The notes below the pieces were generated by a model, which saw nothing but the letters and a program-made list of their open reading frames with translations, ran no database searches and was not told the origin of the DNA. This document shows, piece after piece, positions 40,871 through 50,029 of a stretch of 64,000 bases of DNA (its first letter is position 1; each line of letters starts with the position of its first letter). Made by a program: the position numbers and the translations under genes. The DNA lies in contig NZ_JAFBIS010000005.1 of assembly GCF_021531435.1 (NCBI RefSeq), positions 1-64,000 on the forward strand, given 5' to 3'. Origin of the DNA: Oscillibacter valericigenes (GTDB lineage: Bacteria; Bacillota; Clostridia; Oscillospirales; Oscillospiraceae).

Positions 40871-40898
40871 TTGACAGTTTGCCGGATCGTAGTATAAT
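40871..40898 (+). promoter_or_regulatory. promoter of the coiled-coil gene
   Basis: TTGACA and TATAAT with a 16-base spacer, about 85 bases upstream of the start codon. Confidence 0.85.
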
Positions 40899-40981
40899 AA
40901 AGTGCATAAAAAAGGCAGTATGCCCCACGCTGTCATTCCGGCGGGGATCATTCGATACACCGATTCAGAGGAGCGAGTCAT

Positions 40982-41959
40982 ATGAAAAAAGCATTGTTTG
41001 GCTATGATATCAAAGAGGCTGATGCCGCTCTGGACGAGCTGACGAGCCGAAACTATGCATTGGGTCAGCGGAATGACCGTTTGGTCAGCAGCCTGAAAGA
41101 AATGCAGGCACAGCTGGAGGAGGCGCAGCAGGCCGCGGCGCGTGCAACAGATGTCGAGAACACGGACAGCTACCGAAGCCTGCAGGAAAAACTGGAAGAA
41201 GCGGAGAAGAAGCTGGCAGAGAGCACTGCGGAAAACGGCCAGCTGAAGGAGACGGCTGAACAGGCCAATCAGCAGTTGAACGCCGCGCAGGAAGAAGCAC
41301 GGCAGGCGAAAGCGGAGCTTGAGCGCCTGAAACTGGAAATGGCAGATCGGGAGGAAGAGCCTGCGCCCCAGAGCGGGGAGCTGGAAGAACTGCGGGCCGC
41401 TGTTTCCAGCCTGAAAGAGAAGAACGAGGAGCGGGACAGTCAGCTTGCGCAACTTCAGGCGGAAAACGATCAGCTGAGAAGCAGCGCCGCTGATGCGCAG
41501 GACGAGATCAGCAGGCTCCGTCAGGAGAGGGAGGTATCCGGCTCCGCGGAATATCAGGCCGTACTGCGCCAGATGTGCATAGATGTAGAGCGGTCCAAAA
41601 AGCGCGTGGGTGACCGCATGAACGGCGAGATCGATAGTTTCGCAGGAAATATGGCGAATGCGGAAAACGGCTTTACACAGCTGATCGAAGAACTGGAAAG
41701 CGCCCGCGCCCAGGCACAGAGCGCCTTTGAAGCGGATGTGCAGAAGCTGATGGAACGTTTCCGCTGTCTCAGCGAGTACTGTGACAGGATCACGGCGCAG
41801 ATGAAGATGAAGACGCAGGACCGGGAAGCCTTTACCGACGAAATGCGGCAGATCGTGGATGAGATGCAGTCTGAGGTGATGATCTCCAAGGGCTCCTCCG
41901 AAGAGTCTCCGGCTTTGACGGTGGTGGGTAAAGACATCCGTCCTTTTAAGCGGGCCTGA
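40982..41959 (+). CDS. DivIVA-like coiled-coil protein
   Basis: The 325-residue protein starts with KKALFGYDIKEADAALDELTSRN, which resembles the membrane-curvature-binding N terminus of DivIVA/GpsB/SepIVA proteins, and then is a long coiled coil (about residues 30-185, rich in Glu, Gln, Ala and Lys). A second helical region lies at 190-300. Such proteins organise cell-pole or septum machinery. AGAGGAG precedes the ATG, and promoter and terminator make it a single-gene unit. The DivIVA relation is by pattern only. Confidence 0.7.
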   Translation: MKKALFGYDIKEADAALDELTSRNYALGQRNDRLVSSLKEMQAQLEEAQQAAARATDVENTDSYRSLQEKLEEAEKKLAESTAENGQLKETAEQANQQLNAAQEEARQAKAELERLKLEMADREEEPAPQSGELEELRAAVSSLKEKNEERDSQLAQLQAENDQLRSSAADAQDEISRLRQEREVSGSAEYQAVLRQMCIDVERSKKRVGDRMNGEIDSFAGNMANAENGFTQLIEELESARAQAQSAFEADVQKLMERFRCLSEYCDRITAQMKMKTQDREAFTDEMRQIVDEMQSEVMISKGSSEESPALTVVGKDIRPFKRA

Positions 41960-41993
41960 GTTTTCCACTGTCAATCGTTTCATAATAAGTTAT

Positions 41994-42030
41994 GGAGAAC
42001 TGCCGGAAACAGCAGTTCCCCATATTTTTT
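41994..42030 (+). terminator. terminator of the coiled-coil gene
   Basis: GGAGAACTGC and GCAGTTCCCC pair around an eight-base loop, followed by ATATTTTTT. Confidence 0.8.
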
Positions 42031-42132
42031 GACGAAAATTTTGCGATTTCTCATTTTGCAGGCGCAATATGCAGCAGGGGAGATGGGACTGATGATGCTG
42101 CTCCACCATGCGGGAAGCTGAATATCCGGGCG

Positions 42133-43521
42133 TCAGTTCTGGATAAAGGAGTAAATGATCTGGCTGTCATCGATGATCTCCATGTCCATATCCATCGCCA
42201 GCCGCACACTGTCGCTGCCGTCGTAGCTCTTGATGGAAATTCCAACGGAGAGACCGTCCCGGATGTTATCAAGAAACGGGACTTTTGTGACAGTTGTGAT
42301 CGTTTCCCCGGGAACAAGCTGTGATAATTTCAGGTCAAGCGTTTCCCAGTAGACCAGCGTGCCGCTGGAATCAAAGATCTTGATCATAACAGGCCAATCC
42401 CAGTACAGCGGCGCGCTGCCGTCATTTTCCCAGTCCAGCTGAATGTCGATGGAATCATCGGAAAAGGAAAATGTCGTTGAGAGCCTGGATACGTAGTATT
42501 TGTATCCGATGCGGCGCAGGACTGCTTCGTAGGCGGACGCGTATTCCTCCTGATCCGGGATGTGGGGGCCGACAAATGTCAGGTGGCAGTCCTCGACCTG
42601 GCGAAGGAGAGAGGGCAGTTCCTCGTTAAACAGGCGTTCCGGGTCGATCCCGCTTGTGATCTCTCCGCCGGCCGGGGCGGTTTTCCAGAAGGAGGGGTAC
42701 GGCAAAATGTCGATCGTGCCTGCGGCGGCGTCCTGGCTGCCGCCTGTTTTTGTCCACTCCAGCCATGTGTCTGTCTGCTCCTGGTCGCCGATCACATCGT
42801 TGTAGATGCCCAGCTTGGCATCCACGGCATGGATGTAGCTCCTGCGCATAAGGAAGCGCACATTTTGGAAATGCTCCGTGTAGGCGAGAATATAGTCCCA
42901 GCAGGTTTCCGCCGAAGGCATCAGGGAATTGCCGCTGCTGTCCTGCACATGCCATTCACCCCAATGACCGAGACTGCCCAATTCGACATAGGCCGCGAAA
43001 TCATCCTGATTGAAGTAATCGGCCAGAGCGGAAACGGCCATTGCGTGCCGCGAAATAAAGAACTCATTTTCGTAGTTCGGCGAATAACCGGACCCGCTGC
43101 TCCCGGTATAGTACGTGCCGTCTCCGGTGGCCTCCAGCAGCCATTGCGGAATGTCCGCATGGCCGGCCTCGCCCGGATCGTCACAGATAAACCGGATCAC
43201 CGCGTGCTTGCCCTCTGCTTTCCACAGGGGGATATGGAAATTGGACTCCAGAAATGCGGTGTTGTACTGCCCCATCTCAGGTTCCCAGTCCGCCCAGCGC
43301 AGCTTGATGAAAACCAGATCGGTATCCGCGCATTTTTCCAGATCTTGCGCATAAGGCGCATATCCCATCAAAGGATTTGCCACAATGCCTTTATCCGGCG
43401 TAAAGCCTACCTCGTCGTTCAAATGGTAGCGTTTGAGCATGTAGAAGAGAAGCCCGATAATAGCGGCGGCCAGCAGGAGCAGGACGATGTAGTCGGCGCG
43501 GTTGCTTTTCTTTTTAGCCAT
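42133..43521 (-). CDS. membrane-anchored DUF4832-like (glycoside-hydrolase-like) protein
   Basis: The 462-residue product has a Lys/Arg tip and one membrane span (about residues 10-27), placing the rest outside the cell. The outer part begins KGIVANPLMGYAPYAQ and has VFIKLRWADWEPEMGQYN and ELGSLGHWGEWHVQ, patterns of DUF4832/DUF4874 proteins with a TIM-barrel fold like glycoside hydrolases, and a beta-sandwich C terminus. It is the last gene of the pel operon, overlapping the DUF4956 gene by eight bases. It might trim or bind the Pel polymer; acidic residues in WADWEPE and HWGEWH are candidates for catalysis. Confidence 0.8.
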   Translation of the reverse strand: MAKKKSNRADYIVLLLLAAAIIGLLFYMLKRYHLNDEVGFTPDKGIVANPLMGYAPYAQDLEKCADTDLVFIKLRWADWEPEMGQYNTAFLESNFHIPLWKAEGKHAVIRFICDDPGEAGHADIPQWLLEATGDGTYYTGSSGSGYSPNYENEFFISRHAMAVSALADYFNQDDFAAYVELGSLGHWGEWHVQDSSGNSLMPSAETCWDYILAYTEHFQNVRFLMRRSYIHAVDAKLGIYNDVIGDQEQTDTWLEWTKTGGSQDAAAGTIDILPYPSFWKTAPAGGEITSGIDPERLFNEELPSLLRQVEDCHLTFVGPHIPDQEEYASAYEAVLRRIGYKYYVSRLSTTFSFSDDSIDIQLDWENDGSAPLYWDWPVMIKIFDSSGTLVYWETLDLKLSQLVPGETITTVTKVPFLDNIRDGLSVGISIKSYDGSDSVRLAMDMDMEIIDDSQIIYSFIQN

Positions 43522-44197
43522 TATACTCTCCGTTGTACTGGATGAGGTTGACGTCCTTGACGCCTTCGATCTCATTGATCTTATCCATAAACGCTGTGCC
43601 GTGCTTGTCGTAGATCAGCTCCAGCGTCAGTTCACAGGTGGAGCCGCGCATGGTCTTGCTCTTGATTTGATAGTGGAAGCGGCTCAGGCTGCGAAGGATC
43701 TCGTCGTCCGCCGTATCGCCTTCATAATGGATCACCAGAATGTAGATGACGCCCTGCTTACGCTTGTGGTAAAAGACGTAGACGATGCCGATCATCACGA
43801 TCATGGTCAGGGCGGCCAGCACGTAAAGCCCCGCGGCCAATGTGATGCCCACGGAGATCGACCAGAACAAATACAGCAGGTCCATGGGGTCTTTGATGGC
43901 CGTGCGGTAACGGACGATGGAGAGGGCGCCGACCATACCGAGAGAGATCACGATGTTGCTGCTGATCGCAAGGGTCAGCATACATGTCAGCACCGTCATT
44001 CCAATCAGAGTGACCGCGAAGGACGCGGAATAGACGACGCCGCCGTAGTAATGGCCGTAGACCTTATAGATCACGATGCCCAACAGCACGGCCGCGGCCA
44101 TGGCGATGACCGCTGTGATGACAAAGTCCACGGTGATCCCGCCGCTGGCGGCAAAGGACTCCCACACCGTTTTCTTAAAATAATCCTTGATAGACAT
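43514..44197 (-). CDS. DUF4956 membrane protein
   Basis: The 227-residue product has four membrane spans in its first 140 residues, with the family hallmark GMVGALSIVRYRTAIKDPMDLLYLFWSI, followed by a ferredoxin-like cytoplasmic domain of about 85 residues. DUF4956 genes are commonly found next to VTC-domain and CotH genes, but their role is unknown. The ATG at 44197 has GGGAGG upstream and lies inside the end of the VTC gene (23-base overlap). Confidence 0.88.
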   Translation of the reverse strand: MSIKDYFKKTVWESFAASGGITVDFVITAVIAMAAAVLLGIVIYKVYGHYYGGVVYSASFAVTLIGMTVLTCMLTLAISSNIVISLGMVGALSIVRYRTAIKDPMDLLYLFWSISVGITLAAGLYVLAALTMIVMIGIVYVFYHKRKQGVIYILVIHYEGDTADDEILRSLSRFHYQIKSKTMRGSTCELTLELIYDKHGTAFMDKINEIEGVKDVNLIQYNGEYNG

Positions 44198-44948
44198 TTC
44201 TCTGTTTCCTCCCGCTGATATATGTTTTGGAGATCCCTGCCGTGGGATCGGTAAGGTGATGGGCCGCCTCATAGCATTGCGTGTACTTTGAAAACGCGGA
44301 GAATTCCTGACCATCCAGAGGCAGGAGCGTTTTGACCATCTGCGGCAGAAACGAGGTATACTTGACTTCCAGGACCAGCTTGCCCGGCTCTATGGCCGGA
44401 AGCGTGGGAAGCTCCGCGTCAAAAATGTCAAAGGAGCCTATGGCGGCCCGGACATTTTTATCGAAGGTGATGCGGACTGTGCCGGCATCCAGGGTCAGCG
44501 GCGTTCGCTCATAGTCTGCGATCACCTTGGGGCGGAGGAGATGTGCCATGTATTCATAATAGAATTCTCCGCAGAGGTTTTCTTCTCTTTCCAGAAGAAA
44601 TTTGCAGTCTCCGTCAAGGATCTTCTGAAATTCCCCTCTGGTCAGCAAGGCGGATTCTTTGTAGATATAGCTGCCGTTTTTTGTTTTCCGTTCAAGGCTG
44701 ATGCGGCTGTCGCTGCAATTATAGACCCTGATGCGCCATTTCTGACGGAAGTTCACGCCCGTGATCTTTTCCCGGTAGGCGGAGTCGTTCATATCGTCAA
44801 AGTAAAGGCTTCGGATCATATATTCTCCGCCTGCCGCGTTCCGGTCAAGGGACAGGAACGGACTCAGACGCCGCTGAAGCAGTTCCGCTTCCGGATAGGA
44901 AACCAGGTATTTCCACTCATGGCGGAAAACTTTCTTTTTTTCGGACAT
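44175..44948 (-). CDS. VTC-domain protein (polyphosphate-polymerase-like)
   Basis: The 257-residue protein is a single VTC tunnel domain. The basic and acidic residues lining the tunnel are seen in HEWKYLVS, WRIRVYN, SLERKTKN, LRPKVIADYERTPL, RITFDKN and LEVKYTSFLP. In yeast Vtc4 the domain makes polyphosphate from ATP; in bacteria it occurs with CotH and DUF4956 genes. No membrane span is present, so it is cytosolic. Its start ATG lies two bases from the stop of the second CotH gene. Polyphosphate synthesis or another nucleotide-dependent reaction is plausible but unproven here. Confidence 0.88.
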   Translation of the reverse strand: MSEKKKVFRHEWKYLVSYPEAELLQRRLSPFLSLDRNAAGGEYMIRSLYFDDMNDSAYREKITGVNFRQKWRIRVYNCSDSRISLERKTKNGSYIYKESALLTRGEFQKILDGDCKFLLEREENLCGEFYYEYMAHLLRPKVIADYERTPLTLDAGTVRITFDKNVRAAIGSFDIFDAELPTLPAIEPGKLVLEVKYTSFLPQMVKTLLPLDGQEFSAFSKYTQCYEAAHHLTDPTAGISKTYISGRKQRNVYQGLF

Positions 44949-44949
44949 C

Positions 44950-46752
44950 TCATTCACCTTCGTTGAAGTAGGAGGCATGGACAGAGCCGTCAGGCAGCAC
45001 ATAGAAGCACAGGACGCCATGGAGCGTTGTTTTGACTTCAGTGGAATAGGTCTCGTAAGCGATCTGGCTCCTGCCGTCCGCGGTTTGCGCTGTGACGGAA
45101 AGGAAATACTGCCCGGCGGGAAGCTGGCCGATCACCCATTCGGTGGACTTGCGGCCGGAAGCAGTGAGAAGCGGCGTCTCAAAGTCCCAGGAATCATCCA
45201 GCGCGATGTCATATGCGACATCCATGCCGCGGGAGGCGTCTTCCCAGGAAAGCCGGAGACTGCCGTCCGCCTGTTTTTCCGGTTCAAGGATGTGGAAGGG
45301 GGCGGGTAGCTCAAGGCTGTCATAGTAGGCATAATAGTTTCTTGTGATCTGCTCATAGATACCCGCCGCGAGGGTATCATACTGCGGCGGGGTCACCCGG
45401 GCGAAGGTCTTGTCTGGCAGGCTGTAAACATATTGCTTTGCCAGCGAGGTGAGTCTGGACACGGCGGAGGATACGGCGGACTCGGTCAGATATGTTTTGT
45501 ACAGGTCATCCACCGCCGTGCTGAGACTGGCGATGCAGGCGTCATCTCCCAGCATTCTGGAAAACAGGACGTTGTCATAGAAGCTGAAAATTCCGGTGTC
45601 CCAGGCCGCCGACTGGCCGGGATTCCGCATTTCCTCGTAATCGTCCCGGAGCGCACCGTCGTTGTCCCAGGAGATGAAATAAAACTTGTCGGAACCCGTG
45701 GGACTGTACAGGTAGTAGTTTTCCGTCGAGGCGTTCTTGTTTCCGACCAGGATGTTGAAGGCAAGCCAGTTGAACAGGTTGTCCCTGTCAAAATAGGTAT
45801 TGATGACATCCTGAATGGGGACATTGGGGTCGTTGACGGCATTGAGCATTGCCAGCAGTTGGGAATGGTCGTTACCGCCCTTGATCTCCAGAAGCGATTC
45901 AAACGCGTCCTCCCGGAACTGGGAAGAAGTGGAAAGAGTGATGACATCTTCGTGGCGGGCAAAATCAAAATCGTCGGCTTTGTAGATCGCACCGTCATCA
46001 TCCAGATGGCGGTTTTTAAAGTAGGTCTTGTTGATGGGCTCCACCATCGTGTACAGGCCATAGTCCTCATAAAGCGTGTCCACGCCGGAAGTCGTGTCCT
46101 TCACATAGAGGTGAACGAGCCGCGTCCTTGTGCTCAGCAGGGACGGTATACCCTGCATCAGTTCGTAGCACAGCTTGTTTGTGATGCGCAGCGGATCGGT
46201 AAAGCTCTTGGAGAGGACCACGGTTTTCAGTCCGTCCAGCGAGCCCTTGCCGTCCTTGATGGAGACGCGGTAGCTCTTTTGCTGGCGCGCGGAGGCGTTT
46301 TCCCCCTGCAGCCGGACAACGGCGTTGGCGGTCAGCTCCCCGTATCCGAAAGAGCCTTCGGAAGGCGCGGTTTCGTCGCCCAGCTGAAACACAGCCTCAC
46401 ATTGATACGGGGCTGGTCCCTGTTCGTTCAAAGGGATGGAGTTGATCTCCGTCCAGGTGTGGTCGGTGCCGTCGGCTTCGTTGCCCAGCCCCACAGCCAG
46501 GTATACGACTGTGACGCCGTCATCCGATTCCCCATAGAGGTCACCGGCGTCGGAGACGGAGATTTTGGAAGTATCCGTTTTCTCATAAGTCTCCTCCGGC
46601 GACAGGATACCGCTGAAGGCGCCCTCTGACTGAAAACCACACCCGGCCAGCAGCAGGCAGAGCAGGACCGGCAGCGCCTTCCAGACGGAACGCGCCGGCG
46701 GGTGCTGTGTCTTTTTCCGCTTTTGTCCGGCGGTATATCTTATATTTCTCAT
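44950..46752 (-). CDS. CotH-like lipoprotein (second copy)
   Basis: The 600-residue protein has a long Arg/Lys-rich tip, a hydrophobic stretch and lipobox LLAGC (Cys38), then a CotH kinase-like domain (about residues 60-470) with RVSIKDGKG, LVHLYVKDTTSG, YGLYTMVEPIN and YFISWDNDGALR, and a C-terminal fibronectin-like beta domain (about 495-570). CotH proteins are atypical protein kinases of spore coats and cell surfaces. Its first codon overlaps the stop of the first copy. The two copies share domain layout and many motifs, so they arose by duplication. Confidence 0.88.
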   Translation of the reverse strand: MRNIRYTAGQKRKKTQHPPARSVWKALPVLLCLLLAGCGFQSEGAFSGILSPEETYEKTDTSKISVSDAGDLYGESDDGVTVVYLAVGLGNEADGTDHTWTEINSIPLNEQGPAPYQCEAVFQLGDETAPSEGSFGYGELTANAVVRLQGENASARQQKSYRVSIKDGKGSLDGLKTVVLSKSFTDPLRITNKLCYELMQGIPSLLSTRTRLVHLYVKDTTSGVDTLYEDYGLYTMVEPINKTYFKNRHLDDDGAIYKADDFDFARHEDVITLSTSSQFREDAFESLLEIKGGNDHSQLLAMLNAVNDPNVPIQDVINTYFDRDNLFNWLAFNILVGNKNASTENYYLYSPTGSDKFYFISWDNDGALRDDYEEMRNPGQSAAWDTGIFSFYDNVLFSRMLGDDACIASLSTAVDDLYKTYLTESAVSSAVSRLTSLAKQYVYSLPDKTFARVTPPQYDTLAAGIYEQITRNYYAYYDSLELPAPFHILEPEKQADGSLRLSWEDASRGMDVAYDIALDDSWDFETPLLTASGRKSTEWVIGQLPAGQYFLSVTAQTADGRSQIAYETYSTEVKTTLHGVLCFYVLPDGSVHASYFNEGE

Positions 46753-48509
46753 TACACATCCTCCCCGATGTAGACGGATATGGTCCCATCCGGCTCCACC
46801 GTAAAGACATAGCAGCCATAGATTTTTCCGATGTCTGGAATACTGTAAAAGTCAAAGCAGTCGATCGTGTGGCCGGACTCATTGGTTGCCGTGACCTTCA
46901 GATAATAGGTCCCCGGCTCCAGAAGACCCACCTTGGCATAGGGGATGGTCAGGCCGGAGTCCTGGGACAGGATATTTCGGAACCAGTAGTCGGTGGCCAG
47001 CTGATAGGCGTAGGTCACAGACTCGCCCCGGATGTCGTAGGAAGTGCCCCAGGAGAAAACGATGCTGTCCTCATGGTGTTCCGGGACATTGACAAAGAAC
47101 GGCCACGGACAAGCCAAACTGTCCAGGTAATATTCGTAATTGATCTGTATTTCCGACGAGAGCATACTGACGTATCTGTCGTATTCCGTCGGGGTCAGCT
47201 GGCTGATGTTGTTGCTGAATGCATTGTTGAAAGCGTCGTATTTCACGACCTTGCTGTAAGCGGCGGCACGTTCCGCGATTTTGTCGGGGTTCAGCGCATG
47301 CTCCATCAGGTCGTGGATGGCGTCATCAAGCTGCTGACGGTAGCACGCTTCCTTCATCATCCGCTGAAAGAGCACCAGTAAGACATATTGGGTCAGTCCG
47401 CGTTCCCAGGAAAGGCCTTCGAGATATCCGACTTTTTCATAGTAATTCCTTCGGAATGATGCGTCCATATCCCAGGAGATGAAGTACCACTTTTGGGAAT
47501 TCTGCGGACTATAAATATATGCGTTTCTCGCACCGGAGTCGTAGTTGCCAATCAGAATTTGAAAAGCCATCCAATAGCACAGGTTTTCCGCGTCAAAGTT
47601 TTCCTCTATGATCTCCGTAATGGGGATGCTGTAATTCTGCAGCCTGGTCAGCATGTCCCGCAGATCAGAATGGTCATCGCTGCCCTTGATCTCCAGATAG
47701 GTTTCAAAGGCATCCTCGTCGTAGTCGTCTCCGACGGCCATGATCTCGTCGTAATCATACCATTCAAACATATTGATCTTGTACAGCTTGCCACGGTCAT
47801 CCAGACCGTGGTTTTTCAGATAGGTCCGGTTGATCTGCTCCACCATGGTGTAAAGACCGTAATCCACATAGTTCCCGGAGCTGCCCGCCGTTGTGTCCTT
47901 CACATAGAGATGGACGAACTGGGTCCGGGCGCTGAGAAGCTGAGGAATATCCGTCAGCAGGTCGTAGCACATCTTATTCAGAAAGCGGTAGGGATCGCTG
48001 ACATGCTTGTTCAACGCCAACGTCCGCTGGCCGTTGTATTCCTCCTTGCCGGCCTTGATACGGATCTTGTAGTTTTTGGAATCGTACCGGGAGGATGTCT
48101 GGCCCCGGACCTGCACGGTCACATTCGGCACAGTCTCTCCGTAGCCGTAGCTGCCCTCGCCGAGGCCATTTCCATCATCAATTTGGAGGATGCCCTCTAC
48201 CTTGTAGCGGTCGATACCCAGGTCATCATAGTAATAAGTGGAGTGGGCGTTGACCTCCGACCAGGTGTGGTCGGAGCTGTCAGCCGCGTTTCCCGTGGAT
48301 ACGGTGAGATACATACTGATGACGGAGGTGGGGTCATGCCCCTCGTACAGCGCGTCATTGTCGTGGATGTTTCCCTCCGACGGCGTCTCTTTGGGAACTG
48401 CCTGGACCGCGGAGACCTCCGGCGCTTCCGGCGCGGCGGAGTTTGCGGCGCAGCCCGACAGTATCAGGGCAGCCAGCAAAAGGGCGGTTATCTTTTTCAG
48501 TCGCTTCAT
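46752..48509 (-). CDS. CotH-like lipoprotein (first copy)
   Basis: The 585-residue protein has a signal peptide with lipobox LSGC (Cys20), a CotH kinase-like domain with KNYKIRIKAG (Lys-rich nucleotide contact), FVHLYVKDTTAG, YGLYTMVEQIN and WYFISWDMDASFRRN (Asp pair likely binding metal), and a C-terminal beta domain. It is lipid-anchored outside the membrane, where ATP is scarce, so substrate and phosphate donor are open questions. The start overlaps the pelG stop as ATGA, so expression is coupled to Pel secretion. Confidence 0.88.
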   Translation of the reverse strand: MKRLKKITALLLAALILSGCAANSAAPEAPEVSAVQAVPKETPSEGNIHDNDALYEGHDPTSVISMYLTVSTGNAADSSDHTWSEVNAHSTYYYDDLGIDRYKVEGILQIDDGNGLGEGSYGYGETVPNVTVQVRGQTSSRYDSKNYKIRIKAGKEEYNGQRTLALNKHVSDPYRFLNKMCYDLLTDIPQLLSARTQFVHLYVKDTTAGSSGNYVDYGLYTMVEQINRTYLKNHGLDDRGKLYKINMFEWYDYDEIMAVGDDYDEDAFETYLEIKGSDDHSDLRDMLTRLQNYSIPITEIIEENFDAENLCYWMAFQILIGNYDSGARNAYIYSPQNSQKWYFISWDMDASFRRNYYEKVGYLEGLSWERGLTQYVLLVLFQRMMKEACYRQQLDDAIHDLMEHALNPDKIAERAAAYSKVVKYDAFNNAFSNNISQLTPTEYDRYVSMLSSEIQINYEYYLDSLACPWPFFVNVPEHHEDSIVFSWGTSYDIRGESVTYAYQLATDYWFRNILSQDSGLTIPYAKVGLLEPGTYYLKVTATNESGHTIDCFDFYSIPDIGKIYGCYVFTVEPDGTISVYIGEDV

Positions 48510-50029
48510 GGGACGATCCCCTTATCTTCCGCAAATTGCTGCACTCTTTCCTGAAGGCGCCTCTGCCGCTCCGCTTCCTTGCGTTCCTGGCGCTGGTCCA
48601 GCTTCACGGCAATGAAAACAAGGGGCCCTTTCTCTTTGCGCGGGAGGATGCTTTGCTTTGCCAGCAGATAGTAAGGCAGTTTTTTCGTGCGGTGCCCCAG
48701 GCCGATGACAGATACGACATAGAACACGATGGCTCCGGCGAAAAAGCCGACGCCGTAATAATTCCAGCTTCCATATAGGATCTGCCAGATGGTGGCGGCG
48801 GTGGAGATCACGCCGAAGAGGGACGCTCCGATCACGGCGGAGGTATAATCCTCGAAGTACAGCAGGATCAGCATCATGGAATTTGCGATGGCATAAGTTC
48901 CGTAGCCTATGCAAAGGAAACGGAAGATATCAGAGGAAAGCGCGGAGAAGCCCAGCGGCAGCGCCTCCAGCACCGGCGGGGCAATGACGATAAAAAGGAT
49001 CGTCGTAAAGAGCTGCTTGTGTCCCGCGTAGCCAAGCTCCTGCCGGAGAACGGCCAGCATCTCATCCTCCGCCTGTTTGATGTCTTTGATGGAACCACGG
49101 TCATTGAAAAGACCGTAATAGTTCCGGTACTTGGGATAAAACCGGACTTCCACCGATGTGATAAAGTTGATCGTCGTGATCAAAAGGCTGAAAAAGGCAA
49201 AGAGGGCGGGGACATCGTACTGGGGCGCACCGTAAAAAAGACCCTCCACCTGTACTTTCAGCGGCCCGAAATACATGATGATCATATGGGAGAACAGGCC
49301 GATGTTCAGCATGCCGCCGGTTATGACCAGAGGCCGGTACCTGTCCATCCACGCAAGAAAGGAGAAATTGCTGCCCTTTTGCGTGGGAAAGTCATCCAGC
49401 AATACGTTCAGATACCTGCACATCAGCAGGCCGTATGCGGCGATGATCGCAAGCATGAAGACCTCGATGCTGACAAAGCCCAGGAGGATCGCGATCAGGA
49501 CCAGAAGAAAGCCCACCATCAGCGAAATGCAGAAGGACAGCACGATGGCTTTATAGTCCTTGACAGCGGTCAGGTAGATCATTTCGTTCCAGACAACGAT
49601 CAGCACCAGCGAATACCACAGGCAGAGGAGCTGGTAAAGCAGGGAGACCCCGGAAAAGTGCAGAAAAATTCCGTAAAATACGGTGCAGATCGCCAGCATG
49701 ATAGCGGTGGAGCCATAGAAGGAAGGAATGACCTTTTCGTTTTTCTCCTCGTAGAGCATATCGGATACGAAGCGGGTCACGCCCATGTTGAACCAGCTTG
49801 TGATGGTCAGGGAGGCCAGCAGGCTGTATGTGAGCATGCAGTTCAGCAGCTCTCTGGAATGGCTGTCCATGCCGCCGATCCGGGCGGCAAAGGAGACGCT
49901 GCCCAGAAGGGCAATGCCCAGGAGCATGGGCCCTGTTGAGATGATCCCCGCATAGCCGTACGCCCGGCAGAGGTTGAAAATACCTTTTTTGTCAAATAGT
50001 TTTCTCAGACTGAATCCGATTCCTGCCAT
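48506..50029 (-). CDS. pelG: PelG, Pel exopolysaccharide membrane transporter
   Basis: The 507-residue protein has about twelve membrane spans and begins MAGIGFSLRKLFDKKGIF, the typical start of PelG, a member of the polysaccharide flippase superfamily. With PelD, PelE and PelF it forms the inner-membrane synthase complex that moves the partly acetylated GalNAc-rich polymer across the membrane. It overlaps the end of pelF by 25 bases and ends in a charged cytoplasmic tail of about 60 residues (RKEKG...QERKEAERQRR). Confidence 0.95.
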   Translation of the reverse strand: MAGIGFSLRKLFDKKGIFNLCRAYGYAGIISTGPMLLGIALLGSVSFAARIGGMDSHSRELLNCMLTYSLLASLTITSWFNMGVTRFVSDMLYEEKNEKVIPSFYGSTAIMLAICTVFYGIFLHFSGVSLLYQLLCLWYSLVLIVVWNEMIYLTAVKDYKAIVLSFCISLMVGFLLVLIAILLGFVSIEVFMLAIIAAYGLLMCRYLNVLLDDFPTQKGSNFSFLAWMDRYRPLVITGGMLNIGLFSHMIIMYFGPLKVQVEGLFYGAPQYDVPALFAFFSLLITTINFITSVEVRFYPKYRNYYGLFNDRGSIKDIKQAEDEMLAVLRQELGYAGHKQLFTTILFIVIAPPVLEALPLGFSALSSDIFRFLCIGYGTYAIANSMMLILLYFEDYTSAVIGASLFGVISTAATIWQILYGSWNYYGVGFFAGAIVFYVVSVIGLGHRTKKLPYYLLAKQSILPRKEKGPLVFIAVKLDQRQERKEAERQRRLQERVQQFAEDKGIVP

